This document shows positions 1-13,100 of a stretch of DNA of 64,000 nt, in pieces (position 1 is the stretch's first letter; every line of letters starts with the position of its first letter). The notes under the pieces are model-generated. The model was not told the DNA's origin. It saw only the letters and a list, made by a program, of their open reading frames with translations, and did not search any database. Origin of the DNA: Chamaea fasciata (taxonomy: Eukaryota; Chordata; Aves; Passeriformes; Sylviidae); the NCBI GenBank assembly GCA_029207755.1, contig JARCOQ010000005.1, positions 51,673,563 to 51,737,562 of the forward strand, written 5' to 3'. Both the position numbers and the translations under genes were made by a program.

Positions 1-3000
1 AGCAGCTTTACACAATGACTTCAATGACAGTTCAGTATACAGTCAATGCTAAGATCTTACTTTCTATATTCAAGCCATGAACTCATCCATTCTATTCAAG
101 GTCTGCAGGGAAATACACTAAATATGTATATCATTACTGTAGGATTAGAACCTGTAGGTATAGATACACACTCCAGTCTTGTGGAGTTTCTGGTTTTCTA
201 ACAAAATTGAGTGTGATCATTTTGCCTTCCAGCTGGCATCACAGTGACATTTTTTCCTAAGCCCTTATGTTACTACTCAGAGCTCCATCAAACACTTCAC
301 CTTGATTCACTGGGATTAGTGGCTTTCCCTTAATTTAAAACATTACTTCTGTGTATGAAATATGCCCAAAGATATTAACAACAGTGCCAAAATAGAAAAC
401 CATAATTGTATTAAATGGTTTCTGTAAGTGGTGGCTTGCTTTTTATCTCCGAGAACTGAGCACAGAACTGCCAACCTGTTTTGCCACTGTGCCAGTGAAG
501 AACCACTTTACTCACACAAGTAATTTCTAGAAGCAAAATTATGTAGAAGGTAAGTTCTTCTTTGAAAATAATGGCCCTTTGATTTACAGTTATTTAATGG
601 ACTAACATATTAAACCTGCAAAATGTAGGATAACAGCCTTTGGGACTAGAAAAACCCATGATAAACATACACACCACAGACACACCTGTGCACCCCAACA
701 AAGAGTTGCTGATCTGCTACCAATGCATATCAGGGATTTCAACCAAAAAAGGGCTTGCACACTCGAAAACTATTCTGGTTTTCCAACTCTGTCAGCTCCT
801 GTAATGCAAGGCATTCTCCCTCCAAACATTGTCTCAGGAATAACCATTTATTTCAGGAGAAAACATCCTCAGACACCTGTGATGGTGGGCACCACTCAGA
901 GCAGAATAAAGTGTACAGAGGAGCAGTTACTTGCTGCCTCTCAGACAGTTGTATCCATTCTGACATTCCTTCATCAATAGCAGGGAATGCCTGGCAGGGA
1001 CCATGCTGAATTTAACTTTTAGTTTAAGTCTCTAGCCTTCCTAAGTATCAAGTTGCAGTGTTCACATCCTGAATTTGAAGCCAGGTGGGCTTATGCTAAA
1101 GTGCAATGAAAAAGAAAGACTTGCCCAAATTTACTTGGATGAAAGCCTTGCAGAAAACCCTATGGAGAAAATGTACTAGATTAATTGATGGATCAGACAA
1201 ATACAGCTGCTTGCACAGCATTTGAGTAACTTGTAGCTACTTTCTTTGCAGCTTTAAAAGGTCTGAGAATCTATTACAGAGTCTGTATGTGTGGGTACAA
1301 AAGAAGAGCAGAGAAAAGGGAAAGAGAAAGTGGGAGGATCATGTTAAAGGGGAAGAAACACCTACTCCAAGCAGGGAATTTTTAAAGGACAATTTTTATT
1401 TAATAGCCTTCATTTTTTCAGCCCAGTGTAAATACCCTGAACACTCTCTTGAAAAGCAGCAGAAAGCCAAGGTACTGGAGAGAAAGGATAACATGCAGAC
1501 TAGGGAAGAACAGTGCTAAGATGTGCTACTAACGTTTTAACCAGGCACTCCCTGAAAAGAATTTATTTGTCCATGTACTTTTGATTTAGCCAGAAGTGAT
1601 TTCTATCCTGAGCACAGAAAATCAGTCCTTTACACTCCAGCACATCCACAACAAAACCTAGCATTCATTGCAGATCCCACTAGGCCATTCCATAGCAGGT
1701 GTAGCTGCTGGGAGCTGTCCTTCAGTGTCCCACAGTGAGATGAAAGACCCATCCCGTGGAGAGGTCCCGCATGCTGAGAAATGACCCATGGGGTTGGTCT
1801 GCAGGGGCTGCATTCACCTACCCACACCCAAACACACTCATGCACACACTACACTCCCTGGTACCCTGACCAAGGACACCTTGGGGATATCTAGTCTCCT
1901 CAGAAATACTACCTCTTGGGCCATCCCTGTCACTGATAGGGAGTTGCAGCACCACAAAAATAAAAATGCGATGCTGAGAGGTGAAAAGAGGCACACCAAG
2001 CTCTTGAGGCTGTTCACAGCCCTCCTTCTCCTCAGTGCTGATAGCCCTCCATTTGTCTCCCTCAGCACATTTTGTGGGTACAGGGACCCCAGGGTGACAC
2101 GGGTGACTCCTTTTTTCCTTTTCCATGTGTTGACTAAATAATGGCGAGGTTGTGGCAGATGGTGAGGAAATCATCTGAAGCTGAGAGGAAACGGAAAGGG
2201 TTAAAGGCAAATCCGTGCCTCCGCCACTTGGTTAATTCCTCGGCAGCCTGATCCCGTGTTGAGATGATTCAGGCCAGAGAGAGGCACTGCCACAGCCCCT
2301 AGGAGAGACCCTAGAGAAAAAGACTCGTATTTCCTGTCCAGGAGGATTAAGTACAAGGCCATTGACAAATCACAGTAAACATCTGGATGCGAGCACTCCA
2401 TCTATCAAGCCCTAATCCACGAGGCTATTCATTAATGAATTCAGCACATTCACACTGTTCTATATATAGGACTGCCTGATCTTTTTAAATGTTTGGCTTC
2501 TAGGTGGTTTACATTTGTATCAACAGATTTTTATTTTTTGGGCGAAGCAATCTACTGCACTCTGCTTTTGCTTGTTTAATTGTTTAGAGTAATTCTTTTG
2601 CCTTAAAAAAAAAAAGCCATATTTTCTGATAGTATATAAAAAATCCAATAGCTAAAACCCAACCATGTCCCTGCATTTTATATTGCTTTGCAATTTTAAG
2701 CCCAAGTTCCTCTGGAAACTTTCCATCACAGAGGGATGGAAAAAACATTAAATAGTAATTGATTTTCTTTTCTGTATTTTGTTTTGATTAAAATGAGAAT
2801 CCCTCTCATTTATCTTCAGACAGAAAGTAAGCACTGAGTAAATGGTCTGGTTAATTCAAAAGTAATTTGATCAGAACATCCATAATTTACATTGACTGGA
2901 ACAGCAGGAAAGATGCTGAGCACTAGCAGATATCAAGCTTATTCATTTCAGCAGCCTACTTACACTATGCTTTACATCTTGTTCATGTAAACCACTCCAC

Positions 3001-6000
3001 TCGACAAATGTCTAATGACCCATTTTTTATAAGGGGGGGACTCACACACCACTGTGCCCTCAAGAGTCATCTGTTAAGATTGAATAACATTCCAGCCTAC
3101 TCCCAGCAAACATGGCTGTGGAGTCCAGCATGTTGTTTTCCACAGAACTGAGCCAGCCTCCTTGCAGAGGAATCTGCAGCCTTTGTCACTGATAGTGGTA
3201 GAAGCAGCATTTGGCCCAGAAGGTTCTCACAATACCAGCTGTGACAGGGTATTTTCAATTCATCCTCAAAACTTTGGACTCTACCAGACAGCATGAGCCA
3301 TCTGAGCTTGCAATTTGTAATTTCCCTCCCCGTTTGACTTCCAGTGCTTTGCTGTGGTGTAATCTTTAATTCCAGGGACTTGATCTTAGAGGGGAAATCC
3401 CATTCAGTGCCTTTATTCACTGTTAAATTCCAGGAGCATATTACAGTGCTCTCAGGTTTTTTGTCACAATAGAGTGGCCCAGGTGGACAGTTCCACTTGG
3501 GATAACCCAATTTTATAACAGGAGAATGAAGACAAGCAAATGCAATCTGAAGGAGCAACCTGCAGAGCCACCCAGCGATACCACTGCAGTTTTTTCTTCA
3601 CTGCCAGTGCAAATACCCTCACAAGTGAATTCTGCTTGCATCAATACTTCTGTAACAGCTGTGCTCCATGCCAGTGTCTGTTCCTGTATGGAAAGTGTGG
3701 TGTTTCCGGGCAAACTCGGTCCCTCCTTTCAGTCAACTGAAAAGACTTCATTTTTATCCTATGCCATCAAAGTCACACCCACAAAAAGCTCTTACTCTTT
3801 CAAGATCAGGCCACTCACTCAGGCTGTGAGGAAGAGGAACAGGAATAAATCAACGGTTTCATGTCTAGAACAAATGATGACAGCAATGTCTGATTCAGGT
3901 GATCAGTCACTTCAAGCTGTCAGGTGACAGATTTGCACTTTCATGTTTCGTTACCACCTATGTGGCCAGTGACACTCCAGAATCCATTTCTCTGTCAGAC
4001 ACAGACACAAATTAAGCTGCAAAGGCTGCCTTAAAAAAAGCTAAATGGCGTGTTTACAAATCCGTGTATTTTAAGAGTGGAAAAGTATTGAGTAATCTCA
4101 TTCAGATTCCGTGCTCGTTTCTAATTTTTAAGCTATCATGAATCAAAGAAAAGCAAAATACATGATGCTTATTCTGGTATAAAATTATGAGTGAACTTAG
4201 TTACTACATTCTGAAAACATTAAAGTGAGGGGAAACTGAGGTTGAAACCTACTCAAGTATAGGAAAAAGAGCATTAGATTGCTTTGTGAGCCAGCTGCAG
4301 GAAATGCTCTACCACGAAACTAGAGAGCCAAATGTACTGATGGCTTAAGCAGAAGAGGGCCGTAAATGAATCATTAGGTGGACAGGAGTAATGAAACGGC
4401 TTTATTTGCACTGAGTCTTCAGCTCTGGAGATTCCCCAGGGGAAACCCTCCACATGAATCTGTTAGATACACAGCAGATCCTGTTTTCCTGTCTTTCCAA
4501 ACAAACGGAGGAATGAAGGACCCACCCAGGGATTTGCTAGTTAAAATTCTGACAGAACTCCAGTATGCGAAAGTATCACTATTTATTTATTAATTAGCAC
4601 GGAAAAATATTTGACAGGAAGAAAACCAACTAGCAGAGATGCAGTGATCCTCATACTCACCAGTGACAATCAGAAGAGAGACTGCTCAAATCAAGGGAAG
4701 GACATTTATGATGTGTCCTTGTGACAGTGTGAAAAAGTCCTTTGTGGCTGTGTGTGAAGGGGAGAAGGGTGAGGAAAGGCAGAATATTGTTTTATCTTCC
4801 ACATGTGTGTGGAGGGGCTGAAGGAAAGGTTTGGTGTATGAACACAGAGCACTGAGGAACAAGCTGAATTAATTTTTTGTAGCCACTTGACTCCCGGTTG
4901 GTGTAGGGCACACAGGTCTTCTGGCGTACATCCATTTGCTAGGTTCAGGCTAGCTCTAGTCCTCTGGACATTCCCAGTGGAGTTGGACTCCTTTATATTT
5001 AAAGTGGATTTGGCTTGGCAATGGCAATGCACCGTGTCACTACTTCCAACCCTCTCCTTCAACACCTTTGTATTTCACAAAATACCACTACTCCATAATA
5101 TCTGTTTTAATCAACTGAGCAGGATTCAATCAATAATTACCATTTTGTAGTTTAATTAGGATTTTCAAAGCACTACCACATCAAAACTTTAACAGTATTT
5201 AACAGTCTGCAGATTAATATAAGTGCCAAAAACTAGTTGTAATTCATTTAGGAGCAAAAAAGAGAAGCCAGTTAGTGATGTCTTAAAATCAATGGAGTGA
5301 TGCAGCTTTGCACTATCCAATGAATTGATTTTATACATTTTGTAATAATTCTCATACAATTAGGTAGTGGAGGTGGTTGCTTATGGTGTTGTTAAACTCT
5401 TTATGTTTGACAAGAAGCAAAATTCTAAAGTAACAGTATTAAAAATAATAACGAATTGGAGGAAAAAAGTTATGAATAGGAAACATCAGTCTATTCTTTC
5501 TAGTTCAATTATGGCATGTATAAGGAGAAGTACCAAGTATCTTCATGCATTAAAATCCTCTATTGGTATGAGAGTAACCAAAGGGAAATAAGAATTCCAG
5601 AAAATGGGACATGGTGACTCTTACTGCACTAGTTTCTTACTAGGGTGAAGGTGCTAATAATGCCTTCTTTAGCTACAGGACAGTGAAGACACCTGTCCAG
5701 CCAGAAAACCTAATGTCCAATTTTCTTGCTGCTTATACTGATATGAAGTTAAACCATCAGGACCACCCCAGTCCAAGTAGGAGCTTCCTTGTCAAGACAG
5801 GGTGGGATGCAGTGCACAGGTGAGTGCATCCTGCAGTCCCTGGGGACTCCTGGCTGCTGCTGCTACCTGGACATTGATTTCTAGGCTGGAGGCACATGAT
5901 CCTGTCTGACCTACAACACCAAGCTGAGATAGTTTTGTGAATGCAAACAAACCCTCTACAGCCTAAGCAATGAGGCAGGGAGTTGTAGCTGCCTGATAGA

Positions 6001-6298
6001 CCTTGAACACTGAGTTAAAGATGGAAGGAAAAAAGACCTTATCTGTCAAATGTCCCAAAGCCTGCTATGCTGGTGACTACTTGGCTTAGCTTGGCCTCAG
6101 CTTAATTAAGTGTGCTCCTCAATTCCTTAATCCCTGAGTTTACATCATTCATTTCTTCTCCCTAACCTGGGATACTTGAAGGCAGGACATGAGCCTCACA
6201 CACACTCCTCAGATCCATTTTCTTCCTGAAACCATGCAATAAGCAGCAGAAAACATGCACATTCATCAGACTGTGCTCTCTGTCCTCCTTGATTTCCT
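1..6298. other. ELOVL8 3' flank: no gene recognised
   Basis: Single-copy-looking, mostly AT-rich DNA downstream of the elongase. The ELOVL8 3' UTR must occupy the part nearest 6298, but I cannot fix its end: the clearest gene-strand AATAAA I noticed is in the 4583-4590 area, about 1.7 kb away. Open frames here (for example 3526-3927 plus, 133 codons) show no domain I recognise and no splice context. A 14-bp palindrome ATTCATTAATGAAT lies at 2427-2440. Confidence 0.6.
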
Positions 6299-6469
6299 TT
6301 AAGTCAGCTTTTCCCGCTTTCCCCTAATGTAGGTCCGATAGTAGAAGCGTAGGAAGAGAGCCAGGAGGCTGAGGATGTAGAGGAAGACTGCAGTGTTGAA
6401 GCCATCAGGGAATGGGCACTCTGTGAAGAGGTTGTAGGAAGAATGAGCAGCAATGGCCACAAACTGGCA
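6299..6469 (-). CDS. ELOVL8: ELOVL8 coding exon 7 (C-terminus and stop)
   Basis: 171 bases encode residues 210-265 and a TAA-type stop region at 6299. CQF completes the TxxQxxQ motif. [16 protein letters not shown] matches the lumenal loop of ELOVL4/8, and the last membrane segment is around [19 protein letters not shown]. The tail [12 protein letters not shown] is basic and ends in a probable ER-retrieval signal. The acceptor CCACCTCTTCCAG is preceded by only 22 native intron bases before a solo LTR begins. Confidence 0.95.
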   Translation of the reverse strand, partial: CQFVAIAAHSSYNLFTECPFPDGFNTAVFLYILSLLALFLRFYYRTYIRGKREKLT

Positions 6470-9400
6470 CTGGAAGAGGTGGAAAAAAGAGTGTCTTGGT
6501 TTGCAATATGTAACCAAAAATGTGTATTCTATTTCCATCTGTTGAAACCTATTGGGGAGGTGTTTTTCTTTATCTCTTGTATAACCCATTCCTCTTAACT
6601 CCAGGGTGGGGAGGGGGTGGGTGTCTTCTGTTAATGGGCCAGTGGTTAAAACCATGTGGAGCAATGTTCCTTATCGCTTTCACAACCTATCCTCCCTCCG
6701 GGGGATATCTGCTGTTAATGGGCCATTAAGGCTCACCACATGACTGGTACAATTACATCATCCCATTGTGAGATGCTCCACCCAGTGGGAGAAGCCAACC
6801 ATTCCTACCTAAATAAAAACTGGGAGTCAAAAACACCAAGGCAACCTGTCTTCCACTGGGCTCCAGAGGAAGACCAGACCCATCTCACCATCACTGGATC
6901 CTTCTACAGGATCATCTCTACTCCAACAGAACCACACGTGTTACTCCAGGAGGATTTATTTGGACTGCTTCCAACACCCTGACCAACAGGGTGTCTGGTT
7001 GTATCTCTGACTCTGTCAAGGTTTTCTAGGATTTTTGTTTGTTTACTTGCTTGGTTTTTTTGTACTACTGCATTTGTATTTTTTAATATTCCTAATAAAA
7101 AACCTGGTTTTCCTATTCCCATATCTTTGCCTGAAAGCCCTTAATTGCAAAATGATAATAATTTGGAGGGAGAGGGTTTGCATTCTCCATTCCAAGGGGA
7201 GCTCTGGCTTTCCCTGGCAGATACCTGTCTTTCCAAACCAAGACAAAGAGGCAGCCAGATTAGGGAACCTACACGAGATACACCTCAGCTGCCCATTGAG
7301 ACTATCACAGCTGTCACAACATCTCAGCAATGTTCTCAACCCAAAGGATCACCTGCTTGCCTCTCCTGACATCCCTGGAAACCTGCCTTCCAAGCCCAGC
7401 AGTGTTTTCCCACCAGGAAAGATGCCCATCAAACCTGGAGGTTTAACCAATCCAGCCTCTCCTGCCCTTGGCCCATTTCTCTGCCACAGTGCAGTAACTG
7501 AGAGGATGGAATATGGAAACTGAAGGTGGGAGATTCTGCTTCCTCAGTGGTAAGCAGGTTATTATACCCATAATTATTTTGATTTGTATTTTAGCTTGCA
7601 GAGAGGAACTACAGATACTATCTTTATTAATTTAAACATTAAACATTAATCCTTTTTTTTGTATTTTACTAAGTCACCTGTCTCCATACCCTGAAGCAAT
7701 GAGTTCTACCTACCAAAAAGCTATTAAATATTTTTTTTCCTGTGCTATAATTTGCATTACAAATACCTTTTCACTTCATGCAATGCTTTCTCGTTCTGCT
7801 TTGCCATGCAGGCCAAGTGAGAATTCTGGAGCAGCCTTCACTGCACCACTATTTTACACATATTGTCTTCCCTTGTAACCACATACTTTTGGTTTGCAAA
7901 GCCTCTCTTTGAGTGGAAAAATGTCTCCTACAACCATTGTCCTTGTCTGGACTGTTGCATTTATGCTGTATCTTTAAAAAAACACAGGACTTTCTGGATT
8001 TGTAACTTCATCAGAGATGAGGGAAAGAAAATCCAAAGGGATTTTCTAGAGAAAGAGTAAAATTCACATATTTCTCTTTAACTCGCCCGTTTGCCTGCAG
8101 TTAGAAACACCTTTCCTTTCTGAAGGAACTGAATCAAGGCTCCCCAGTCTGCTGCCCTACTGAAAATCCAAAGTTTCCCTGAATTACTGTTCCCCACCTC
8201 TCCACATCAAGCTCTGTTTTCAGTGCTCCATATGCAACATAAAAAGGAGGAATCCAACTGCTGATTTTTCTCTTCCCATTACAGGGCTGTGGATAATTAG
8301 TTTAATGGGGGTCACTGAAGGCCTCCAATAGTCTTGTGAAAGCAGCATTTGGAGCAGGTCACCCATGGCTTCACCTCTCGGAGTGGCACATGAGGGCACC
8401 TGGGGACATGCTGCTCTCTGTGGGCAGCACACAGAGATTGGGTCAGTAAGGTGACAGACAGCAGGGGCCATCACACCTGGCGCATGGGAGGGCAGGGAAG
8501 AACACTTGGAGCTAGTTACCATCTGCAGGATGGTCAGGTAACGCTTCCACCACAGGTACCGGTGCATCCGCGGTCCCAGGCTGGCCAGGGCGTAGTAGCC
8601 ATACATGAAGATGTGGACAAAGGAGTTCAACATCCCAATAAAGAAGGCTGAGGAGTGAAGAAGGGAGGGTGAACAAGGCACATGACCCATTCCAGGCTAA
8701 TACTGTGAAGCCAATAATACTAACAAGCTAATACTCACAGCCACTATGATGATGCTTCCAAAATACATCACATCCACCCCGTCTGTGAACATTCCACCCG
8801 GCTCTGCCATGGAAGCACATCACCTTCTCCCTTCCTTCAGCAGCCAAAATCATTGGATGGGTTGGGCCAGAAGGGACCTTAAAGGCCACTGGCTCCAACC
8901 CCCAGGGCACATCTCCCACTAGAGTTGCCCAAAGCCCCATCTAATCTCGCCTTGAACTGACAGGGTTTGGGCATCCACAAAATACCCATCCCATATCAAG
9001 TGTTCAGAGACAGAGAAGAGCTTCAAAGGAAGAGGAGAGACTTTGATCATCTGACCTAAGCATTTCACACCATTCTGGTGTCAAGGCCCTGTAGCCAAAG
9101 TGACTTCCCAAAAAAGAATGCCTCAGCATCATGTATAGGGCCTTCCTAGAGTGGCTTAGTACCCAGATGCTTCTCTTCCAGTTGAGCAAAAAGGGGGAGT
9201 GTTCTGGATACAGCCCATAAATGGGCACAGCCAGAGCTGGAAACAGCCAGAACCTGGATTGCTGCCCCAGGGCCTCTGAATTGGGAGTGAGGGAGCACTG
9301 CTCTGCAAGGAGATATACAGAGAACTCCTGTAGGATTTTTTTTTTTCTGTTTGGACCCACTCTGATGGCACACTCTCATTTTGGATGAGGCAGTGAACAT

Positions 9401-10159
9401 GACAGCCTAAATAGCCCCAAGAGCTGAGCAGATGGGGTCATCTGAAATGCCCATGGTTTTCTCACCTTTGGAAGTAGGTGAGCTTCCTACCTGCCAGTCA
9501 GCCCATCTGCACTGATAATGCTACCTCCACAGCCCAAAAAAGCCATGAGAAACACAAGGTTCTCTTGCAGCAGCATTTCTTACAGGCATACCTTGTCCTC
9601 CAGGCACGTATTTGACCCCTGACCACCAGTTGAAGAGCATAGAGCCATGATGGTACACGTGCAGAAAAGTCACCTGCTCTTGTTTCTTGCGCAGAATTAA
9701 GAAAACCTGAAAGAAGCCAGGCAAAGGAAAACCTTGAGTTGATGTGCTTAGACCAACATTTCACTGTAAAAAGTTATAAAAATAGCTGATGATGAGTCTG
9801 AATCTCCCAAACCCATTTCCTCTGCTGTTGACAAAAACTGGTGAAATGCAATAGAACTTATAGGGGAAACTAGAAGATAGAATTCCTTCCACAAAGGCCC
9901 AAATATTTTTATGTCTGGATTCAGGGCCCAAAGTCCAAAGAGGACACATCTGAGACTCTGGCTGAGCTTCCATACAGTTCACAGCTGCTTGGGTCTGCTC
10001 CTTTTCAGGACATAGGTTGTATATTTACTGCTACCAGACAATAACCCCCAGAAAAACCACTGTGTTAAATGGCCAAACCCTCCTGGAATTTGCATTAGTA
10101 AAGAGAATTGTTTTGCCAGATGAAAATGTGTCAGGTCACTGCATTTCACCATGCATATG

Positions 10160-10194
<35 letters not shown>

Positions 10195-13100
10195 AAAAGT
10201 GAATCTGCTTTTCAGGCACTCAGGACTGGCAAAAAGCTGCTTTTGTTGCTGATGCAAACAGAGAAGGGATTGGCCAAACCGCTGGCAATAGGCCTAGGAA
10301 GGATCCACATGTTTATTTACATTTCAGTGGATTGTCAACTTCAGCCCCAAAGAGATGTGAAGTTTCAGGCTAGGACACAGCTTTCTTCTGCTGGCCAAGC
10401 AGAGGCCTTGTCCAGTCACTTAGTTCATTTACAGTGCAGAGGGAGACATGAAGACAAGCTACAAACAGGGGGACTTTTAATTTCCTCAGGACACAAACCT
10501 GTAGTGCACAGCTCCAGGATAATCCATGGCAGCAGAGATGCCAGGACTTGTCCACTTGCAGCTCCTTTTCTGCACCACTGTTAATCAGCCAGCCAGGCAA
10601 TAGCAGAACGCATGTGGCACCAGCAGCTAAAATTTTGGGGGCCCACCTGGCAGCAGCCAGCGTTAAAGCCTCTCCCCTAGCATGGTGCCCAGCCTCAGGA
10701 AGGCTGCTGGGGAGGGAGTGTGTGCAGCCAAGGGATGGAGACAGGCAGCGAATCAATACAGGATCAACCCAGGACACCAGTTCTGGAACGCTGCCCCTTT
10801 CTGACAAGGAAGTATCTGTTTCCAGCCCTGGTCCCGCTGAGGAGCTGAGTCCTTACCGTATCCAGCAGCTCGATGACTTTGGAGAAGAAGAACCACCAAC
10901 ACACTCTTGCCATCTGCTGGGCAGCACAAGGCACGGCGTTTAGAGCTTTACCCAAAATTAACACATTTTCAACCACGCTGTATCCCTGCCCGCCCAGGGT
11001 CTGCAGAAACGGGGGAAAATTAGGGGATTCCGGTTGTGCTTTTTTTTTTTTTTTTAAATTTTGTTGTTGTTGTTGTTGTTGTTTTTTGTGGGTTTTTTTT
11101 TGTTTGTTTGTTTTTTTGGCCCAGATGGCAAGACTCTGAAAAACTGAAAAGATAATGTGATGCTTGCATCTGTTCAAAGCAAGGCACTGTAACTCCAAAT
11201 TCAAAGAGAAAAAAAACTCATGCAGCATTTTTGGAAGGCTGATGCTGGTGGGACCCAACACCCTGTGATGACCAAGGCATAGTTTTAGCCAAATCCCTCT
11301 GCTAAAAGAAGGGTTGAGTAAGGTTTCTGTCATGCAAGGAAGAGGATATAAAAATTGGTTTTCTTGTGATCACCCAGAATCCTTATAATCCATGTGAAGA
11401 ATGGATTTTTATTTCAGAATGAACTTTTATTTCAGAGGTGATTTGCAATATTGATACTTCAGCTGGGAAGATTATTCTCTCTGCAGTGATCAAAGAGCAA
11501 ACTTAGATGGCTGGGTTGACTTAAATGATTAATTTTAGAGAACTAAAGCAAAGTGCACTAACTGTTGAAGCAGACGATTTAATGGAACAGATTTACAGGC
11601 AACAACAAACTGGAGTCAACACCTTCTTAGCCATGCAAATTGCTATTTATGAACAAGAGAATCCGCATAGCCATGGGAGGGCAGGGCCTAAGGCAAGCTT
11701 TCTCCAGAACTGTACCCTCATTCCCAGCTCACTCCGGCTGTAATCCACTGGCTGGCACAGGTAGCTGTAGTTGGCCAAAACTGAAGTGACCAGAAACTGA
11801 AACAAACAAAAAACAAATAGAAATCAATTTTCTGTTCAATGCCATCTGTTCCAAAAAAGATGGACATATTAATGCTAAGGTAGTAGGGTCTCAGTCTAAC
11901 AGTCACTGACAGAAAATTCATGAACAAATAGTAAAAACCTGAAACAAAGTACTTCACATTCTGGTTGGAATCTTAAAAAGCAAATTTGGCCTGGGAAGAT
12001 TTGTAACTCTTTGTGTAATCACTGGAGGGCTCAAAACTACTTCAGCAGGAATAGTGAATTCTAGGTTTCTGAGTCTCTCTGCGAGACTCTGTTCTCCTTT
12101 GCAAAGACCCCAGGCTGTTCTGTTTTGGTTGGTTGCATTTGTCTGCTCACTGGAAAGCCAAAAACTGGACCAAGGAACCAGTATAACTGAACAATCAAGC
12201 ACAGAAAAGCAATTTTCACACCTGTCCTGAGATGGAGCAGCATTTGTTAAAAAACAACCAAAAGCAATTTGTGTTAATGTAACCCTTGTGATACAAATTA
12301 AATGGCATATTTGTTGGCATCAAAATGTTTTTGAAACCTATTTGGCCATGTTTTCTCAAAGAGTTTTCAGTGGCTTACATAAACTAGGGGGGACAGGCTT
12401 GTGGAAAGGCTTATGCATTAAGAACAAGCAGAAAAAAATGGTTTTTACACTCTCAGCAGCAGGAAGACAGAGAGTGCTTGGCACTCCAGGAGATAGCTAC
12501 CAACTTTGGAAAATCAGAGAATGTAAAGGGGTTGGAAGGGACCTTAAAGATCAGCTGGTCCCAACCCCCTGCCTTGGGCAGGGACACCTTCCACTAGACC
12601 AGTGATTCTCACCTCAGAGATGGATCCATCACCAGCCAACCTCGAGGCGAAATGAGGCCGTTCCACAGCCTCCACACACTCTCTGCCTAATGGGGAGATC
12701 TCAACTTGCAATTCATTCATTCTCAGACTGAGAAATGGGAGGAAATCAAGTACAGCAGGACAATACTCTTCCTCTTGTGGCCAAAACACGGACCTGTCCA
12801 AGACAGCTCCCACTCCCTTCAACAGAGCCCGTCAGCAAAAGCTGTTCAAACCCTGGAATCTGGAGGCTCTGGAATTCAAACCCTTCCCAGGTGCTTACCT
12901 AAGAGCCAATCCTGCCTCCTCACCTCATAGAACATGTAGCTGGATAATGCCACCATGGCCAGGTTGTAGGCGAGCAGCGGAGCCCGCAGCTCCAGCCGCT
13001 GCCGCTGCCGCATGCAGGACGGCCCCAGGGCCACCATCAAGAGGTAGGAGGTGAAGACCAGGGTGACAGGAACTGGGGAGTAGACCAGTGGCCACGGATC

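Noticed and set aside
3526..3927. 133-codon plus-strand open frame
   Set aside because: No recognisable domain, Ser/Thr-rich drifting composition, overlapped by a similar-length frame on the other strand, and no splice or promoter context.
6520..6982. Plus-strand frames beside exon 7
   Set aside because: They are inside the solo LTR and have no retroviral coding motif; LTRs are non-coding here.
10764..11333. 189-codon minus-strand frame treated as one exon
   Set aside because: Only 19 codons (10913-10857) are a real elongase exon. The poly-Lys/Gln stretch upstream is intronic poly-T and (TTG)n read in reverse.
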